Assembly (NCBI RefSeq): GCF_003324565.1
Contig: NZ_QOLA01000002.1
Coordinates: 62,001-126,000 of the forward strand
DNA: 64,000 bases
Reading direction: 5' to 3'
Origin: Streptomyces sp. SDr-06
GTDB lineage: Bacteria > Actinomycetota > Actinomycetes > Streptomycetales > Streptomycetaceae
The translations under genes and the position numbers were made by a program. The notes below the pieces were generated by a model. That model saw nothing but the letters and a program-made list of their open reading frames with translations. It was not told where the DNA came from and ran no database searches. Shown piece after piece: positions 51,902 to 62,119 of the stretch (position 1 is the stretch's first letter; the number at the start of each line of letters is the position of its first letter).

Positions 51902-52593
51902 CCGCCGCTCCGGACGAGGGCGGCCGGGTCATCCGGGTGCTGCTCGCCGACGACCAGACGCTCGTGCGCTCGGCCTTCGCGATGCTCGTCGACTCGGCCC
52001 CCGACATGGCCGTCGTCGGCCAGGCCGGCACCGGCGCGGAGGCCGTGGCTCTGGCCCACTCGGCACGGGCCGACGTCGTCGTCATGGACCTGCGGATGCC
52101 GGGCACCGACGGCATCGAGGCGACCCGCCTGATCGCCGCCGCCGAGGACCTCGCCGGGGTCAGGGTGCTCGTCCTCACCACGTACGACACCGACGAGAAC
52201 GTGCTGGAGGCGCTGCGGGCCGGGGCCTCCGGATTCCTGGTCAAGGACACCCGCCCCGCCGAACTCCTCGACGCCATCCGCACGGTGGCCGCCGGTGAGG
52301 CGCTGCTCTCGCCGGGGCCGACGGCGAGCCTGATCGCCCGCGTCCTGCGCGCCCCGCGGCCCGTGCCGGGCGGTGGTCCCGACGCCCTCGCCCCGCTCTC
52401 CGACCGCGAACGCCAAGTGCTCACCCTGGTCGCCCGGGGCCTGAACAACACCGAGATCGCCGACGCCCTCGCGCTGAGCCCGCTCACCGCGAAGACCCAT
52501 GTGAGCCGGATCATGGGCAAGTCCGGGGTGCGCGACCGGGCCCAGCTGGTGATCCTGGCGTACGAGTCGGGGCTCGTGGTGCCGGGCGCCTGA
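51898..52593 (+). CDS. NarL/LuxR-type response regulator
   Basis: The 231-residue regulator has a REC domain (VLLADDQTLVRSAFAML, VVVMDLRMPGTDGIEATRL, VKDTRPAEL) and a C-terminal LuxR HTH (LSDRERQVLTLVARGLNNTEIADALALSPLTAKTHVSRIM). It is the cognate partner of the overlapping kinase gene. Confidence 0.93.
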
Positions 52594-52605
52594 GCCCGCC
52601 GGGCC

Positions 52606-53313
52606 TCAGCCCTGGCCGGGCGCGTCCGTGGGGTCGGCCGGCTTGATCAGGGAGTCGTCGGAGGGCCGGGTCCTGGCGGTGCCCTTGGCGGGATCCGACG
52701 CGGCCGGCAGCGGGGCGAGCTCGGTGCCGTTCCAGCGCAGGGTGGTGGCGGACTCGCGGTTCCGGCCGCCCGCGGGCTCCGTGACGATGAGATCGGTGCC
52801 CAGCGTCGCGGCGCTCGTCCCGGGACGCCCCGCGTATTCGAGCACGGCGTGCGCCTGCTCACCGACGGCGGTGTACACCCACAGGATGGTGCGGCCCAAG
52901 TCGTCGTAGGCGAGCACGAGTTCACGCCTCCCGTCACCGGTGAGGTCGGCGTACGCGGGTGGCCGCAGCCGGCACGACGAGCCGTTCGGGCAGTCCTTGA
53001 GGCCGCTCTGCACCGCGCGGTCGGTCGCCGGGTCGGCCGCGAGCAGCCGCACCCCGTCGACGCGGGCCAGATCCCCGTCCGGCACGGTCACCCCCGGCAC
53101 CGCGGCGCGCGCGTGGAAGCCCTGGCCGGGCCGGGTGGGCGTGGCGCCGGCGGTGTGGTCGGGCCACAGCGGCGACGCGGACGCCGACGCGGCGGGCGTC
53201 GCCGCGGGCCCGTCGTCCCGCACCCCCTCGCCCGCCGAGCAGCCCCCGAGGGCCAGCACGGCGAGCACCCAGGCCGCCGTGCGGGCACGGCGACCGGTCG
53301 TGGGCAGCGGCAT
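52606..53313 (-). CDS. Putative secreted lipoprotein C
   Basis: The 235-residue protein has a signal peptide with lipobox VLAVLALGGCSAGEG, a Pro/Ala/Ser linker, and a domain resembling FG-GAP/VCBS-like repeats: YADLTGDGRRELVLAYDD is the typical calcium-binding D-x-T-G-D-G-R-x-E-L-V turn. Two cysteines (LKDCPNGSSCRL) probably pair. No enzyme function is visible. The ATG at 53313 was chosen for the signal peptide; an upstream extension is not convincing. It is convergent with the response regulator gene. Confidence 0.75.
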   Translation of the reverse strand: MPLPTTGRRARTAAWVLAVLALGGCSAGEGVRDDGPAATPAASASASPLWPDHTAGATPTRPGQGFHARAAVPGVTVPDGDLARVDGVRLLAADPATDRAVQSGLKDCPNGSSCRLRPPAYADLTGDGRRELVLAYDDLGRTILWVYTAVGEQAHAVLEYAGRPGTSAATLGTDLIVTEPAGGRNRESATTLRWNGTELAPLPAASDPAKGTARTRPSDDSLIKPADPTDAPGQG

Positions 53314-53555
53314 TCCGTCCGTCCAGGTGGGGTGAGGGCATCTGCATGCGGAGACCTGACACAGGAGAAGAGGCTCCTGCTGCCGCAATGGTGCCCCATC
53401 CCCCTGTGCAATCCCCCGGAGCCACCCCCCACCCCGCCTCCGCACCACCGGCACCCCCGGGGCAGGACGCCCCAACTTGATCCCCGCCACGTCGCCGCGG
53501 GGGCGAGGGCGGGGGTTCGGGCCGGGCAGGGTGGTCCGTGCAGGACAATGGGCGC

Positions 53556-53687
53556 ATGAGTCTGTTCCGTGATGACGGCATCGTGCTGCGCACCCAGAAG
53601 CTCGGTGAGGCCGACCGCATCATGCTGTGCTCATCCGGGGGGCAACCCCCGGACCCCCGGCCGGAGACCCGTGGGGGCGTGCGGTGA
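53556..53687 (+). other. Leader mini-ORF from duplicated recO start (43 codons)
   Basis: ATG at 53556 reads [20 protein letters not shown], then RIM, the same as the RecO start apart from one Val/Ile difference, then runs into [20 protein letters not shown] and stops with TGA at 53685-53687. That stop overlaps the GTG of full-length recO (GTGA). The diverged part contains a CCGGGGG-GCAA-CCCCCGG hairpin (53635-53652). It holds the ancestral-looking upstream region of recO, so the primary ribosome entry may be here. Confidence 0.65.
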
Positions 53688-53751
53688 GTCTGTTCCGTGA
53701 TGACGGCGTCGTGCTGCGCACCCAGAAGCTCGGTGAGGCCGACCGCATCAT
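53557..53751 (+). repeat. Direct duplication of the recO 5' end (128-bp period)
   Basis: Bases 53557-53623 and 53685-53751 match at 66 of 67 positions and contain codons 1-23 of recO. The intervening 61 bp hold the CCGGGGG/CCCCCGG hairpin followed by GACCCCCGGCC. The 128-bp offset is not a multiple of three, so the first copy is out of frame with the gene body. Confidence 0.95.
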
Positions 53752-54433
53752 CACGCTGCTCACGCGCAATCACGGGCGGGTGCGGGCGGTGGCTCGGGGG
53801 GTGCGGCGGACCAAGTCCAAGTTCGGGGCGCGGCTCGAACCGTTCTCGCACGTCGACGTGCAGTTCTTCGCGCGCGGCAGCGAACTCGTCGGGCGCGGGC
53901 TCCCGTTGTGCACGCAGAGTGAGACGATCGCTCCGTACGGTGGCGGCATCGTCACGGACTACGCCCGGTACACGGCGGGCACCGCCATGCTGGAGACGGC
54001 GGAACGGTTCACCGACAACGAGGGCGAGCCCGCCGTTCAGCAGTACCTGCTCCTGGTGGGCGGGCTGCGCACGCTCGCCCGGGGCGAGCACGCCCCGCAC
54101 CTCATCCTCGACGCGTTCCTGCTGCGCTCGCTGGCCGTCAACGGCTATGCCCCGAGTTTCGAGGATTGCGCGAAATGCGGCATCCACGGCCCCAACCGGT
54201 TCTTCTCGGTCGCGGGCGGCGGCGTCATATGCGGTGACTGCCGCGTACCCGGCAGCGTCGTACCCTCTGCGGAGGCCATCGGTCTGCTCAGCGCGCTGCT
54301 CACGGGGGACTGGGCGACGGCGGACGCCAGTGAGCCGAGGCATGTGCGGGAGGGCAGCGGGCTCGTGTCGGCCTATCTGCACTGGCACCTGGAGCGCGGC
54401 CTGCGCTCCCTGCGGTACGTAGAGAAGAACTGA
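53684..54433 (+). CDS. recO: DNA repair protein RecO
   Basis: RecO helps load RecA on SSB-coated DNA in the RecFOR pathway. The 249-residue protein has an N-terminal OB fold ([41 protein letters not shown]) and a C-terminal helical part with a zinc-type motif (CAKCGIHG near residue 160, ICGDC near 182). GTG 53684 is the only start that reads the intact protein, because the upstream duplicate ATG is out of frame. GTGGGGGC lies upstream. uppS follows by 22 nt. Confidence 0.94.
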   Translation: MSLFRDDGVVLRTQKLGEADRIITLLTRNHGRVRAVARGVRRTKSKFGARLEPFSHVDVQFFARGSELVGRGLPLCTQSETIAPYGGGIVTDYARYTAGTAMLETAERFTDNEGEPAVQQYLLLVGGLRTLARGEHAPHLILDAFLLRSLAVNGYAPSFEDCAKCGIHGPNRFFSVAGGGVICGDCRVPGSVVPSAEAIGLLSALLTGDWATADASEPRHVREGSGLVSAYLHWHLERGLRSLRYVEKN

Positions 54434-54455
54434 GCATCTAGGGAGAGAGCTCCAC

Positions 54456-55304
54456 ATGGCAGTACGCGGAATCCTGGGCGGGCGGTCGCGGCGTGACTAC
54501 AAGACCCCCGAACCGCACCCCTCGGGCGCGGTGCCGCCGAAGATCCCGGCGGAGCTGGTGCCCAACCACGTCGCCTGCGTCATGGACGGCAACGGCCGCT
54601 GGGCCAAGGAGCGCGGCCTGCCCCGCACCGAGGGCCACAAGGTCGGCGAGGGTGTCGTCCTCGACGTGCTCAAGGGCTGTCTGGAGATGGGCGTCAAGAA
54701 CCTCTCCCTGTACGCCTTCTCGACGGAGAACTGGAAGCGCTCGCCCGAAGAGGTCCGCTTCCTCATGAACTTCAACCGCGACGTCATCCGGCGCCGCCGC
54801 GACGAGATGAACGAGCTGGGCATCCGCATCCGCTGGGTGGGCCGCATGCCCAAGATGTGGAAGTCCGTCGTCCAGGAGCTCCAGGTCGCCCAGGAGCAGA
54901 CCGTCGACAACGACGCCATGACGCTGTACTTCTGCGTCAACTACGGCGGCCGCGCCGAGGTCGCCGACGCCGCGCAGGCCATCGCGCGCGATGTCGCCGC
55001 CGGGAAGCTCGACCCGTCGAAGGTGAACGAGAAGACCTTCGCGAAGTATCTGTACTACCCGGACATGCCGGACGTCGACCTCTTCCTGCGGCCCAGCGGC
55101 GAGCAGCGTACGTCCAACTACCTGATCTGGCAGTCCAGTTACGCCGAGATGGTCTTCCAGGACGTGCTGTGGCCCGACTTCGACCGGCGTGACCTGTGGC
55201 GGGCCTGCCTGGAGTTCGCCTCCCGCGACCGCCGCTTCGGGGGCGCCATCCCGAACGAGGCGCTGGCCGCCCTGGACAAGTCCGGGGACCTCCCTCGCGC
55301 GTGA
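54456..55304 (+). CDS. uppS: Isoprenyl transferase (cis-prenyl diphosphate synthase)
   Basis: Makes long-chain cis-polyprenyl diphosphate, the lipid carrier for peptidoglycan and wall polymers. The 282-residue protein has the [25 protein letters not shown] block with the catalytic Asp, [26 protein letters not shown] and [18 protein letters not shown] followed by the ...YAE..F box. It is probably cotranscribed with recO. Confidence 0.95.
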   Translation: MAVRGILGGRSRRDYKTPEPHPSGAVPPKIPAELVPNHVACVMDGNGRWAKERGLPRTEGHKVGEGVVLDVLKGCLEMGVKNLSLYAFSTENWKRSPEEVRFLMNFNRDVIRRRRDEMNELGIRIRWVGRMPKMWKSVVQELQVAQEQTVDNDAMTLYFCVNYGGRAEVADAAQAIARDVAAGKLDPSKVNEKTFAKYLYYPDMPDVDLFLRPSGEQRTSNYLIWQSSYAEMVFQDVLWPDFDRRDLWRACLEFASRDRRFGGAIPNEALAALDKSGDLPRA

Positions 55305-55327
55305 GGCCCCGGGCCCGCCAAGGAGAA

Positions 55328-55355
55328 GAGGCCCGTGCGCGCGGCGCCGGGCCTC
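55328..55355. terminator. Terminator between uppS and zur
   Basis: GAGGCCCG (55328-55335) and CGGGCCTC (55348-55355) form a hairpin in the 93-nt convergent gap between the two genes. Confidence 0.6.
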
Positions 55356-55397
55356 AGGGGGTGGGGCGGGCCCCATGAGAGGGGCCCGCGCCGGGTG

Positions 55398-55835
55398 CTA
55401 GGACGCCGGAGAAGCGGCGCAGGACTCGCAGGTGCCGAAGATCTCCACGGTGTGCGCCACGTTCACATAGCCGTGCTGGGACGCGATCGACTCGGCCCAC
55501 TTCTCGACCGCCGGCCCCTCGACCTCGACCGCCTTGCCGCACACCCGGCACACCAGGTGATGGTGGTGGTCGCCCGACGAGCAGCGGCGGTACACCGACT
55601 CCCCGTCGCTCGTGCGCAGCACGTCCACCTCGCCCGCGTCCGCGAGCGACTGGAGCGTGCGGTAGACGGTGGTCAGGCCCACCGAGTCACCCCGGTGCTT
55701 GAGCATGTCGTGCAACTCCTGCGCACTGCGGAACTCGTCCACCTCGTCAAGCGCCGCCGCCACCGCGGCACGCTGCCGGGTCGACCGGCCTCGTACGGGG
55801 GCGGTATTCGACCCGCCGAGTGGCGCTGTCGTCAC
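55398..55835 (-). CDS. zur: Zinc uptake regulator (FUR family)
   Basis: The 145-residue Fur-family repressor has the winged helix RQRAAVAAALDEVDEFRSAQELHDML, GLTTVYRTLQSLADAGEVDV, the HHHHLVCRVCGKAVEVEG metal region with CxxC, and a second CESC near the C-terminus. Neighbouring znuBCA genes identify it as the zinc sensor. GTG 55835 has TTGGAGG upstream and gives a normal length; the frame opens further upstream without conservation. It is downstream of znuB on the same strand. Confidence 0.92.
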   Translation of the reverse strand: MTTAPLGGSNTAPVRGRSTRQRAAVAAALDEVDEFRSAQELHDMLKHRGDSVGLTTVYRTLQSLADAGEVDVLRTSDGESVYRRCSSGDHHHHLVCRVCGKAVEVEGPAVEKWAESIASQHGYVNVAHTVEIFGTCESCAASPAS

Positions 55836-55894
55836 AGGTGCCTCCAAGCCTTGACCCGTACAAACTCTCCTTGGGCCATTGTGCCAGCTCCCGC

Positions 55895-56800
55895 TCAGGC
55901 CGTGGCCTCGCCGGCCGGGGCCTTTGCCGGGGCGGGCACGTCGAGTCCGCACTCGCCCTCGGCCGGCGCGGCCGCGGCGGCCCGGGCCCGCCGCCTGGCG
56001 AGCGGGGTCGCGAGCGCCGTCAGGGCGATGAAGATCGCGATCGTGAAGAGGACGATGACGGCGCCGGGCGGGACGTCCTCGTAGTAGGTGACGACGGTTC
56101 CGCTGAGGGTCACCGTCACGCCGATCGCCACCGCGATCGCGAAGGTCAGGGCGAAGCTGCGGGACAGCTGCTGGGCGGCCGCGACCGGCACCACCATCAG
56201 CGCGGAGACCAGGAGCAGGCCGACCACGCGCATGGCCACCGTCACGGTGACCGCGGCCGTGACCGCCGTCAGGAGGTTCAGGGCGCGGACCGGCAGACCC
56301 GTCACACGTGCGAACTCCTCGTCCTGGCTGACCGCGAACAGCTGGCGCCGCAGACCGATGGTCACCAGCAGAACGAAGGCCGCCAGGAGGCTGATCGCCC
56401 AGACGTCGGACGGGGAGACCGTCGACAGGGAGCCGAAGAGGTAGGAGTTGAGGTTGGCCGTGGAGCCGCCCGGCGCGAGGTTGATGAAGAGGACACCGCC
56501 CGCCATGCCGCCGTAGAAGAGCATCGCGAGCGCGATGTCGCCGCGCGTCTTGCCGTACCAGCGGATCAGCTCCATCGTGACCGCGCCGAGTACGGAGATC
56601 AGCGTGGCCATCCAGACCGGCGAGGTGGACAGCAGGAAGCCGAGGCCGACGCCGGTCATCGCCACGTGCCCGATGCCGTCGCCCATCAGAGCCTGGCGGC
56701 GCTGGACCAGGTAGATCCCGACGGCGGGAGCGGTGATCCCGACGAGGACGGCCGCGATCAACGCCCGTTGCATGAAGGGGGAGTTCAGGAGTTCCATCAT
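55895..56800 (-). CDS. znuB: Zinc ABC transporter permease (ZnuB)
   Basis: The 301-residue membrane protein has eight to nine hydrophobic segments and the ABC-3 motif QRRQALMGDGIGHVAMTGVGLG near residue 33, plus SLSTVSPSDVW and RVVGLLLVSALMVVPVAAAQQL. It forms the membrane channel for zinc. Its start is 2 nt downstream of the znuC stop. A long Ala/Arg-rich C-terminal tail is predicted to be cytoplasmic. Confidence 0.93.
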   Translation of the reverse strand: MMELLNSPFMQRALIAAVLVGITAPAVGIYLVQRRQALMGDGIGHVAMTGVGLGFLLSTSPVWMATLISVLGAVTMELIRWYGKTRGDIALAMLFYGGMAGGVLFINLAPGGSTANLNSYLFGSLSTVSPSDVWAISLLAAFVLLVTIGLRRQLFAVSQDEEFARVTGLPVRALNLLTAVTAAVTVTVAMRVVGLLLVSALMVVPVAAAQQLSRSFALTFAIAVAIGVTVTLSGTVVTYYEDVPPGAVIVLFTIAIFIALTALATPLARRRARAAAAAPAEGECGLDVPAPAKAPAGEATA

Positions 56801-56802
56801 GG

Positions 56803-57561
56803 TCAGCTCAGCAGTCCCGTGCGTACCGGCTCGATGGCCGTGTGCGGATGTACGTGGTCGTGGCCGGGCAGGGCGTGCTGTCCGACGGCCCGCGGCGGCG
56901 GCCCGTCGTGCACGACGCAGCCGTCGCGCAGCACCACCGCCCGGTCGATCAGCGGCTCCAGGGGGCCCAGTTCGTGCAGTACGAGCAGCACGGAGGCGCC
57001 CGAGGCCACCTGCTCGCGCAGGGTCGCGGCGAGGATCTCCTGGCTCTCGATGTCGACGCCCGCCATGGGCTCGTCCATGATCAGGAGTTCCGGGTCGGCC
57101 GCCAGGGCCCGCGCGATCAGCACGCGCTGGTGCTGGCCGCCGGAGAGGGCGTCCACGGAGTCCTTGGCCCGGTCGGCGAGGCCGACCGCCGCGATCGCCC
57201 GGTCGACGGCCTCGCGGTCGGCCTTGCGCAGGATCCCGAAGCGGGTCCGCGAGAGCCGCCCCGAGGAGACGACCTCGCGGATCGTCGCGGGCACCCCGCC
57301 CGCGGCGGTCGTGCGCTGCGGTACGTAGCCGACGCGGCCCCATGCGCGGAAGCGGCGCCGGGGCGTTCCGAAGATCTCCACCGAGCCGCCGCTGAGCGGC
57401 ACCTGCCCGATGATCGTCCGGATCGCGGTGGACTTGCCCGAACCGTTCGCGCCGAGCAGCGCGACGACCTCGCCGCGGTGCACGGTCAGATCGATGCCGC
57501 GCAGCACGGGGCGCGAGCCGAGCTCGGCCGTCACCTTGGTGAGCGATATGACGGGCTCCAT
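56803..57561 (-). CDS. znuC: Zinc ABC transporter ATP-binding protein (ZnuC)
   Basis: The 252-residue ATPase has Walker A GANGSGKSTAIRT near residue 37, the LSGGQHQRVLIARALAADPELLIMDEP signature/Walker B block and the switch His in LHELGPL. ATG 57561 has GGAGG 8 nt upstream; a longer frame exists but is not conserved. It lies between znuA and znuB in an apparent operon. Confidence 0.93.
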   Translation of the reverse strand: MEPVISLTKVTAELGSRPVLRGIDLTVHRGEVVALLGANGSGKSTAIRTIIGQVPLSGGSVEIFGTPRRRFRAWGRVGYVPQRTTAAGGVPATIREVVSSGRLSRTRFGILRKADREAVDRAIAAVGLADRAKDSVDALSGGQHQRVLIARALAADPELLIMDEPMAGVDIESQEILAATLREQVASGASVLLVLHELGPLEPLIDRAVVLRDGCVVHDGPPPRAVGQHALPGHDHVHPHTAIEPVRTGLLS

Positions 57562-57593
57562 GGCAGGTGCCTCCCCAGCGGGTGGACGGATGG

Positions 57594-58592
57594 TCACTTG
57601 GCGCCGAGCGCCGTCGTGAGGGCGGTGAGGTTGGACCGCATCACCGAGAAGTAGTCGGTTCCCTTGGACTTGTCGGTGATGCCCTCGAGCGGGTCGAGTA
57701 CATCAGTCTTGAGCGAGGCGTCCGACGCCAGGGTCTTGGCGGTCTTGTCGCTGACCAGCGTCTCGTAGAAGACGGTCGTGACGCCGTCGGCCTTCGCCAT
57801 CTTCTGGAGGTCCTTGATCCGGGCCGGGCTCGGCTCGGAGTCGGGGTCGAGGCCGTTGATGGCCTCCTCGGTCAGCCCGTAGCGCTCGGCGAGGTAGCCG
57901 AAGGCCGCGTGGGTGGTGATGAAGACCTTCGACGTGAGGGCCTTGTTGTTCTTCAGGGCGGCCGCGTACTCCTGGTCGAGGTCGCCGAGCTTCTTGACCA
58001 GGGCGTCGGTGTTCTTCCGGTAGTCCGCCGCGTGGGCCGGGTCGGCCTTCTGAAGGGCGGCGCCGACGCCCTTGGCGACCTCGGCGTACTTCACCGGGTC
58101 CAGCCAGATGTGCGGGTCGTCGCCGGTCTCCGCGTGGCTGTGGCCGTGGTCGGCGTGGTCCTCCTCGCCCGCGGTGTGGTCGTGCTCGGCGGCGTGGCCG
58201 CCCACCTCGTTTCCGTGCTTCTCCATCGTGGTGAGCGTCGAGGCGTCGACCTTGGTCTTGACGTCGGCCTGCTTGACGGCCGCGTCGACGGCGGGCTGCA
58301 GGCCCTTGAGGTAGACGACCGCTCCGGCGTCGTTGAGCTTCGCGGTCTGCTTCGCGCTGATCTCCAGGTCGTGCGGCTCCACGCCCGGCTTGGTCAGGTT
58401 GGAGACCGATACGTGGTCCCCGCCTATCTGCTCGGTGAGGAACTGCAAGGGGTAGAACGACGCCACCACCTCCAGCTTGCCGTCCTTCTTCCCGTCGGCC
58501 GCCGCGCCCGATCCACAGGCGGTGAGGGCCGTGAGACCGAGGAGGGCGGCGCAGGAGAGGGCGGCCGGGGGTATGAGGCATCGTACGTTCAT
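57594..58592 (-). CDS. znuA: Zinc ABC transporter substrate-binding lipoprotein (ZnuA)
   Basis: The 332-residue cluster A-I binding protein has a lipobox (LLGLTALTACGSG), the start EVVASFYPLQFLTEQIGG, the metal-binding His in GVEPHDLEIS, a His/Asp/Glu-rich charged loop (residues ~130-155, nine His) ending DDPHIWLDPVKYAE, and TTHAAFGYLAERYG and VFYETLVSD. The His-rich loop is typical of zinc-specific members. The start may be ATG 58592 or ATG 58601. A Zur-like box overlaps its promoter. Confidence 0.93.
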   Translation of the reverse strand: MNVRCLIPPAALSCAALLGLTALTACGSGAAADGKKDGKLEVVASFYPLQFLTEQIGGDHVSVSNLTKPGVEPHDLEISAKQTAKLNDAGAVVYLKGLQPAVDAAVKQADVKTKVDASTLTTMEKHGNEVGGHAAEHDHTAGEEDHADHGHSHAETGDDPHIWLDPVKYAEVAKGVGAALQKADPAHAADYRKNTDALVKKLGDLDQEYAAALKNNKALTSKVFITTHAAFGYLAERYGLTEEAINGLDPDSEPSPARIKDLQKMAKADGVTTVFYETLVSDKTAKTLASDASLKTDVLDPLEGITDKSKGTDYFSVMRSNLTALTTALGAK

Positions 58593-58628
58593 GACATCCA
58601 TTTTCAACAAAGATGGAAACGGTTGTCA
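58592..58628. promoter_or_regulatory. Candidate Zur boxes upstream of znuA
   Basis: Two 15-mers fit the Zur palindrome TGAAAATCATTTTCA. TGGAAACGGTTGTCA (58614-58628) lies 22 nt upstream of the znuA start, and TGACATCCATTTTCA (58592-58606) overlaps it. The first reads TGACAACCGTTTCCA on the minus strand. Zinc-bound Zur should repress znuACB through one or both. Confidence 0.65.
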
Positions 58629-58759
58629 ATAATCTGGACGGACCGCCCCGTGTGAGGGGGCGAGGACGAGAACCGATTTGATACAGGGGGTGCGGCCGCC
58701 GCTAATCTGAGGCATTCGCCGTTCCCCCGTTCGTCGTCGTCGTTAATGAAGAGAGCACC

Positions 58760-60142
<1,383 letters not shown>

Positions 60143-60262
60143 ACGGGGATCACCTCTGGGGGCGCTTGAACCCCTGACCCCCGCACGCGTCTGAGGACCG
60201 TGCGTGGCCGGGCCCGCCCACGCGGCGCAGACACGGCCCCGCGCCCCTAGGCGGCACGGGAG

Positions 60263-60694
60263 TCACGGCTTGCGCAGGGCGACCACCGCGCAGGCCACCG
60301 CCAGCGGGAGTTCCGCCGCCAGGGCCAGGGTCAGGGCGGTGGGGAGGTCGCCGGTGCCGGCCGTCGTCACGTCGAACCAGGCGTCCATCACCAGGAGCGC
60401 CGCCGTCGCCGCGGCGATCTGCGAGGCGCGCGGGTCCTTCCTCTTCAGCAGGACGCCCGTGCCGGTCAGGCCCGCCGCGAGCAGCGCGTCCAGACCGATC
60501 CACGCCGTCGACCAGTTGGAGACCTCCGTGGTCTGCGGCAGGGTCCTGGCGAGCACCACCATCCACGGCACCAGCGCCATCCCGGCCCCGGTGAGGACCG
60601 TCGCGAGCCGCGGCCGGCGGCGCAGCATGTCCGAAGCGCCCACGACGGTACGGGACGCGCGGCTCGTACGGATCTGCGGGGCGACGAGAGTCAT
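60263..60694 (-). CDS. Small membrane protein of unknown function
   Basis: A 143-residue protein with about four hydrophobic segments (roughly 33-50, 62-82, 88-108 and 118-140), including PWMVVLARTLPQTTEVSNWSTAWIGLDALLAAG and VMDAWFDVTTAG. No catalytic motif is visible. GGAAGGAG lies 9 nt before the ATG. It is divergent from the next kinase gene with ~180 nt between starts. I recognise the type from Streptomyces but cannot assign a function. Confidence 0.7.
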   Translation of the reverse strand: MTLVAPQIRTSRASRTVVGASDMLRRRPRLATVLTGAGMALVPWMVVLARTLPQTTEVSNWSTAWIGLDALLAAGLTGTGVLLKRKDPRASQIAAATAALLVMDAWFDVTTAGTGDLPTALTLALAAELPLAVACAVVALRKP

Positions 60695-60871
60695 GGCGGC
60701 GGGCTCCTTCCGGCCCGGCGGTCCCTCCGCCCGAGCACAGTGACAAGACTCCCGTTCCGAGCGGCTCCGGTCAGTAACGCGGCTGTCCGAACCGGGGGTG
60801 GTGCTGGCTATACCCCCGACCGGGCAACAGCGTGATGGCAGCCCTCCGACCAGCCCAACTACGCTGTGCAC

Positions 60872-62119
60872 ATGGCAACTCCCGGCCCGCTGCGGCGCGC
60901 ATACCTCTGGACCGCCGCGCACGCACCGTGGTCGGCGTGGGCCTGGCGCAACACCGCCCTCGTGACGGCCGCCGTACCCGTGGCGGTACCCGCGGTACTC
61001 GCCCTCGCGTACACGTTCTCCAACCCCGGGCACCTCTTCAAGACCCTCGCGTTCGTGCTCCTGCTGGGCCCGCTGCTCACCCTGCTCCAGCGCAGCCGCT
61101 TCTGGTCGCTGGCCGGGCTCGACATCCCGCGGATCCACTGGGCCCAGCCGTGGTACCGGCCGCGCGGGCTCACCCTGCGTCTCGGCGCCGAATCGACCTG
61201 GCGGCAGTTCGGCTACCACCTGCTCGTCTCCCCGCTCGTCGCCGTCGGCGGGGCCCTGGTCGTGCTGGGCTGGGCCACGGGGGTCGCGTGCGCCCTCGTC
61301 TTCTCCTGGGTGTGGGCGCTGCCCGTCAACGACCGGCCCACCGGTTGGACCGGGGACTACGTCGTCTTCACCGTCCTCGGCGTCGTGCTGCTCATCGCCA
61401 CCCCCTGGTTCGCGGCCCTCGTCGCCCGGCTCGACGGCGCCGCGGCCACCGTGCTGCTCGGCCCCAACCGGGCCAAGGAACTGGCACGCCGCGTCGAGGA
61501 CCTCGCCGAGAGCCGGGCCGGCATCCTCGACGCCGCCGACCTGGAGCGCCGCCGCATCGAGCGGGACCTGCACGACGGCGCCCAGCAGCGCCTCGTCTCG
61601 CTCGCCATGAACCTCGGCATCGCCCGCGCCACCCTCACCGACCTGCCGCCCGAAGCCCGGGCCGTCATCGACGAGGCGCACCGCGAGGCCAAGGAAGCCA
61701 TCGAGGAACTCAGCAATCTCGTACGGGGCCTGCACCCGGCCGTCCTGGAGGACCGCGGCCTCGACGCCGCGATATCCGGCATCGCGGCCCGCGCCCCCTT
61801 CCCTGTCGAACTCACCGTGGACCTGCCCGAACGCCCCTCGCCCACGGTCGAGGCCGTCGCCTACTTCGTCGTCTCCGAAACCCTGGCCAATGTCGCCAAG
61901 CACGCCCGTGCGACGCGCTGTTCCGTCGAGGTCCGCCGCCGCGCCCGGCTCCTGACGCTCACCGTCGTCGACGACGGCATGGGCGGCGCCGACCCGGCAC
62001 GCGGCACCGGACTGCTCGGCCTGCGCAAGCGCGTAGGGTCGGTCGACGGAAGCATCAGGATCAACAGCCCCCACGGGGGCCCGACCGTCATCACTGTGGA
62101 GTTGCCGTGCGGGCTGTGA
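60872..62119 (+). CDS. NarL-family sensor histidine kinase with N-terminal sensor domain
   Basis: The 415-residue kinase has N-terminal hydrophobic segments (~28-75 and 110-185) with PGHLFKTLAFVLLLGPLLTLL, then HisKA_3 LERRRIERDLHDGAQQRLVSLAMNLGIAR (phospho-acceptor His), AVLEDRGLDAAI and a short HATPase (VVSETLANVAKHA, VVDDGMGGADP, GLLGLRKRVGS). It overlaps the response regulator gene by 13 nt. ATG 60872 was chosen over GTG 60866. Confidence 0.9.
   Translation: MATPGPLRRAYLWTAAHAPWSAWAWRNTALVTAAVPVAVPAVLALAYTFSNPGHLFKTLAFVLLLGPLLTLLQRSRFWSLAGLDIPRIHWAQPWYRPRGLTLRLGAESTWRQFGYHLLVSPLVAVGGALVVLGWATGVACALVFSWVWALPVNDRPTGWTGDYVVFTVLGVVLLIATPWFAALVARLDGAAATVLLGPNRAKELARRVEDLAESRAGILDAADLERRRIERDLHDGAQQRLVSLAMNLGIARATLTDLPPEARAVIDEAHREAKEAIEELSNLVRGLHPAVLEDRGLDAAISGIAARAPFPVELTVDLPERPSPTVEAVAYFVVSETLANVAKHARATRCSVEVRRRARLLTLTVVDDGMGGADPARGTGLLGLRKRVGSVDGSIRINSPHGGPTVITVELPCGL

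Noticed and set aside
53556..53687. The duplicated recO start read as a frameshifted recO gene (sequencing error)
   Set aside because: The second copy restores a complete recO from a proper GTG, and the same structure is found at the DUF3097 gene, so a simple indel error does not explain it.
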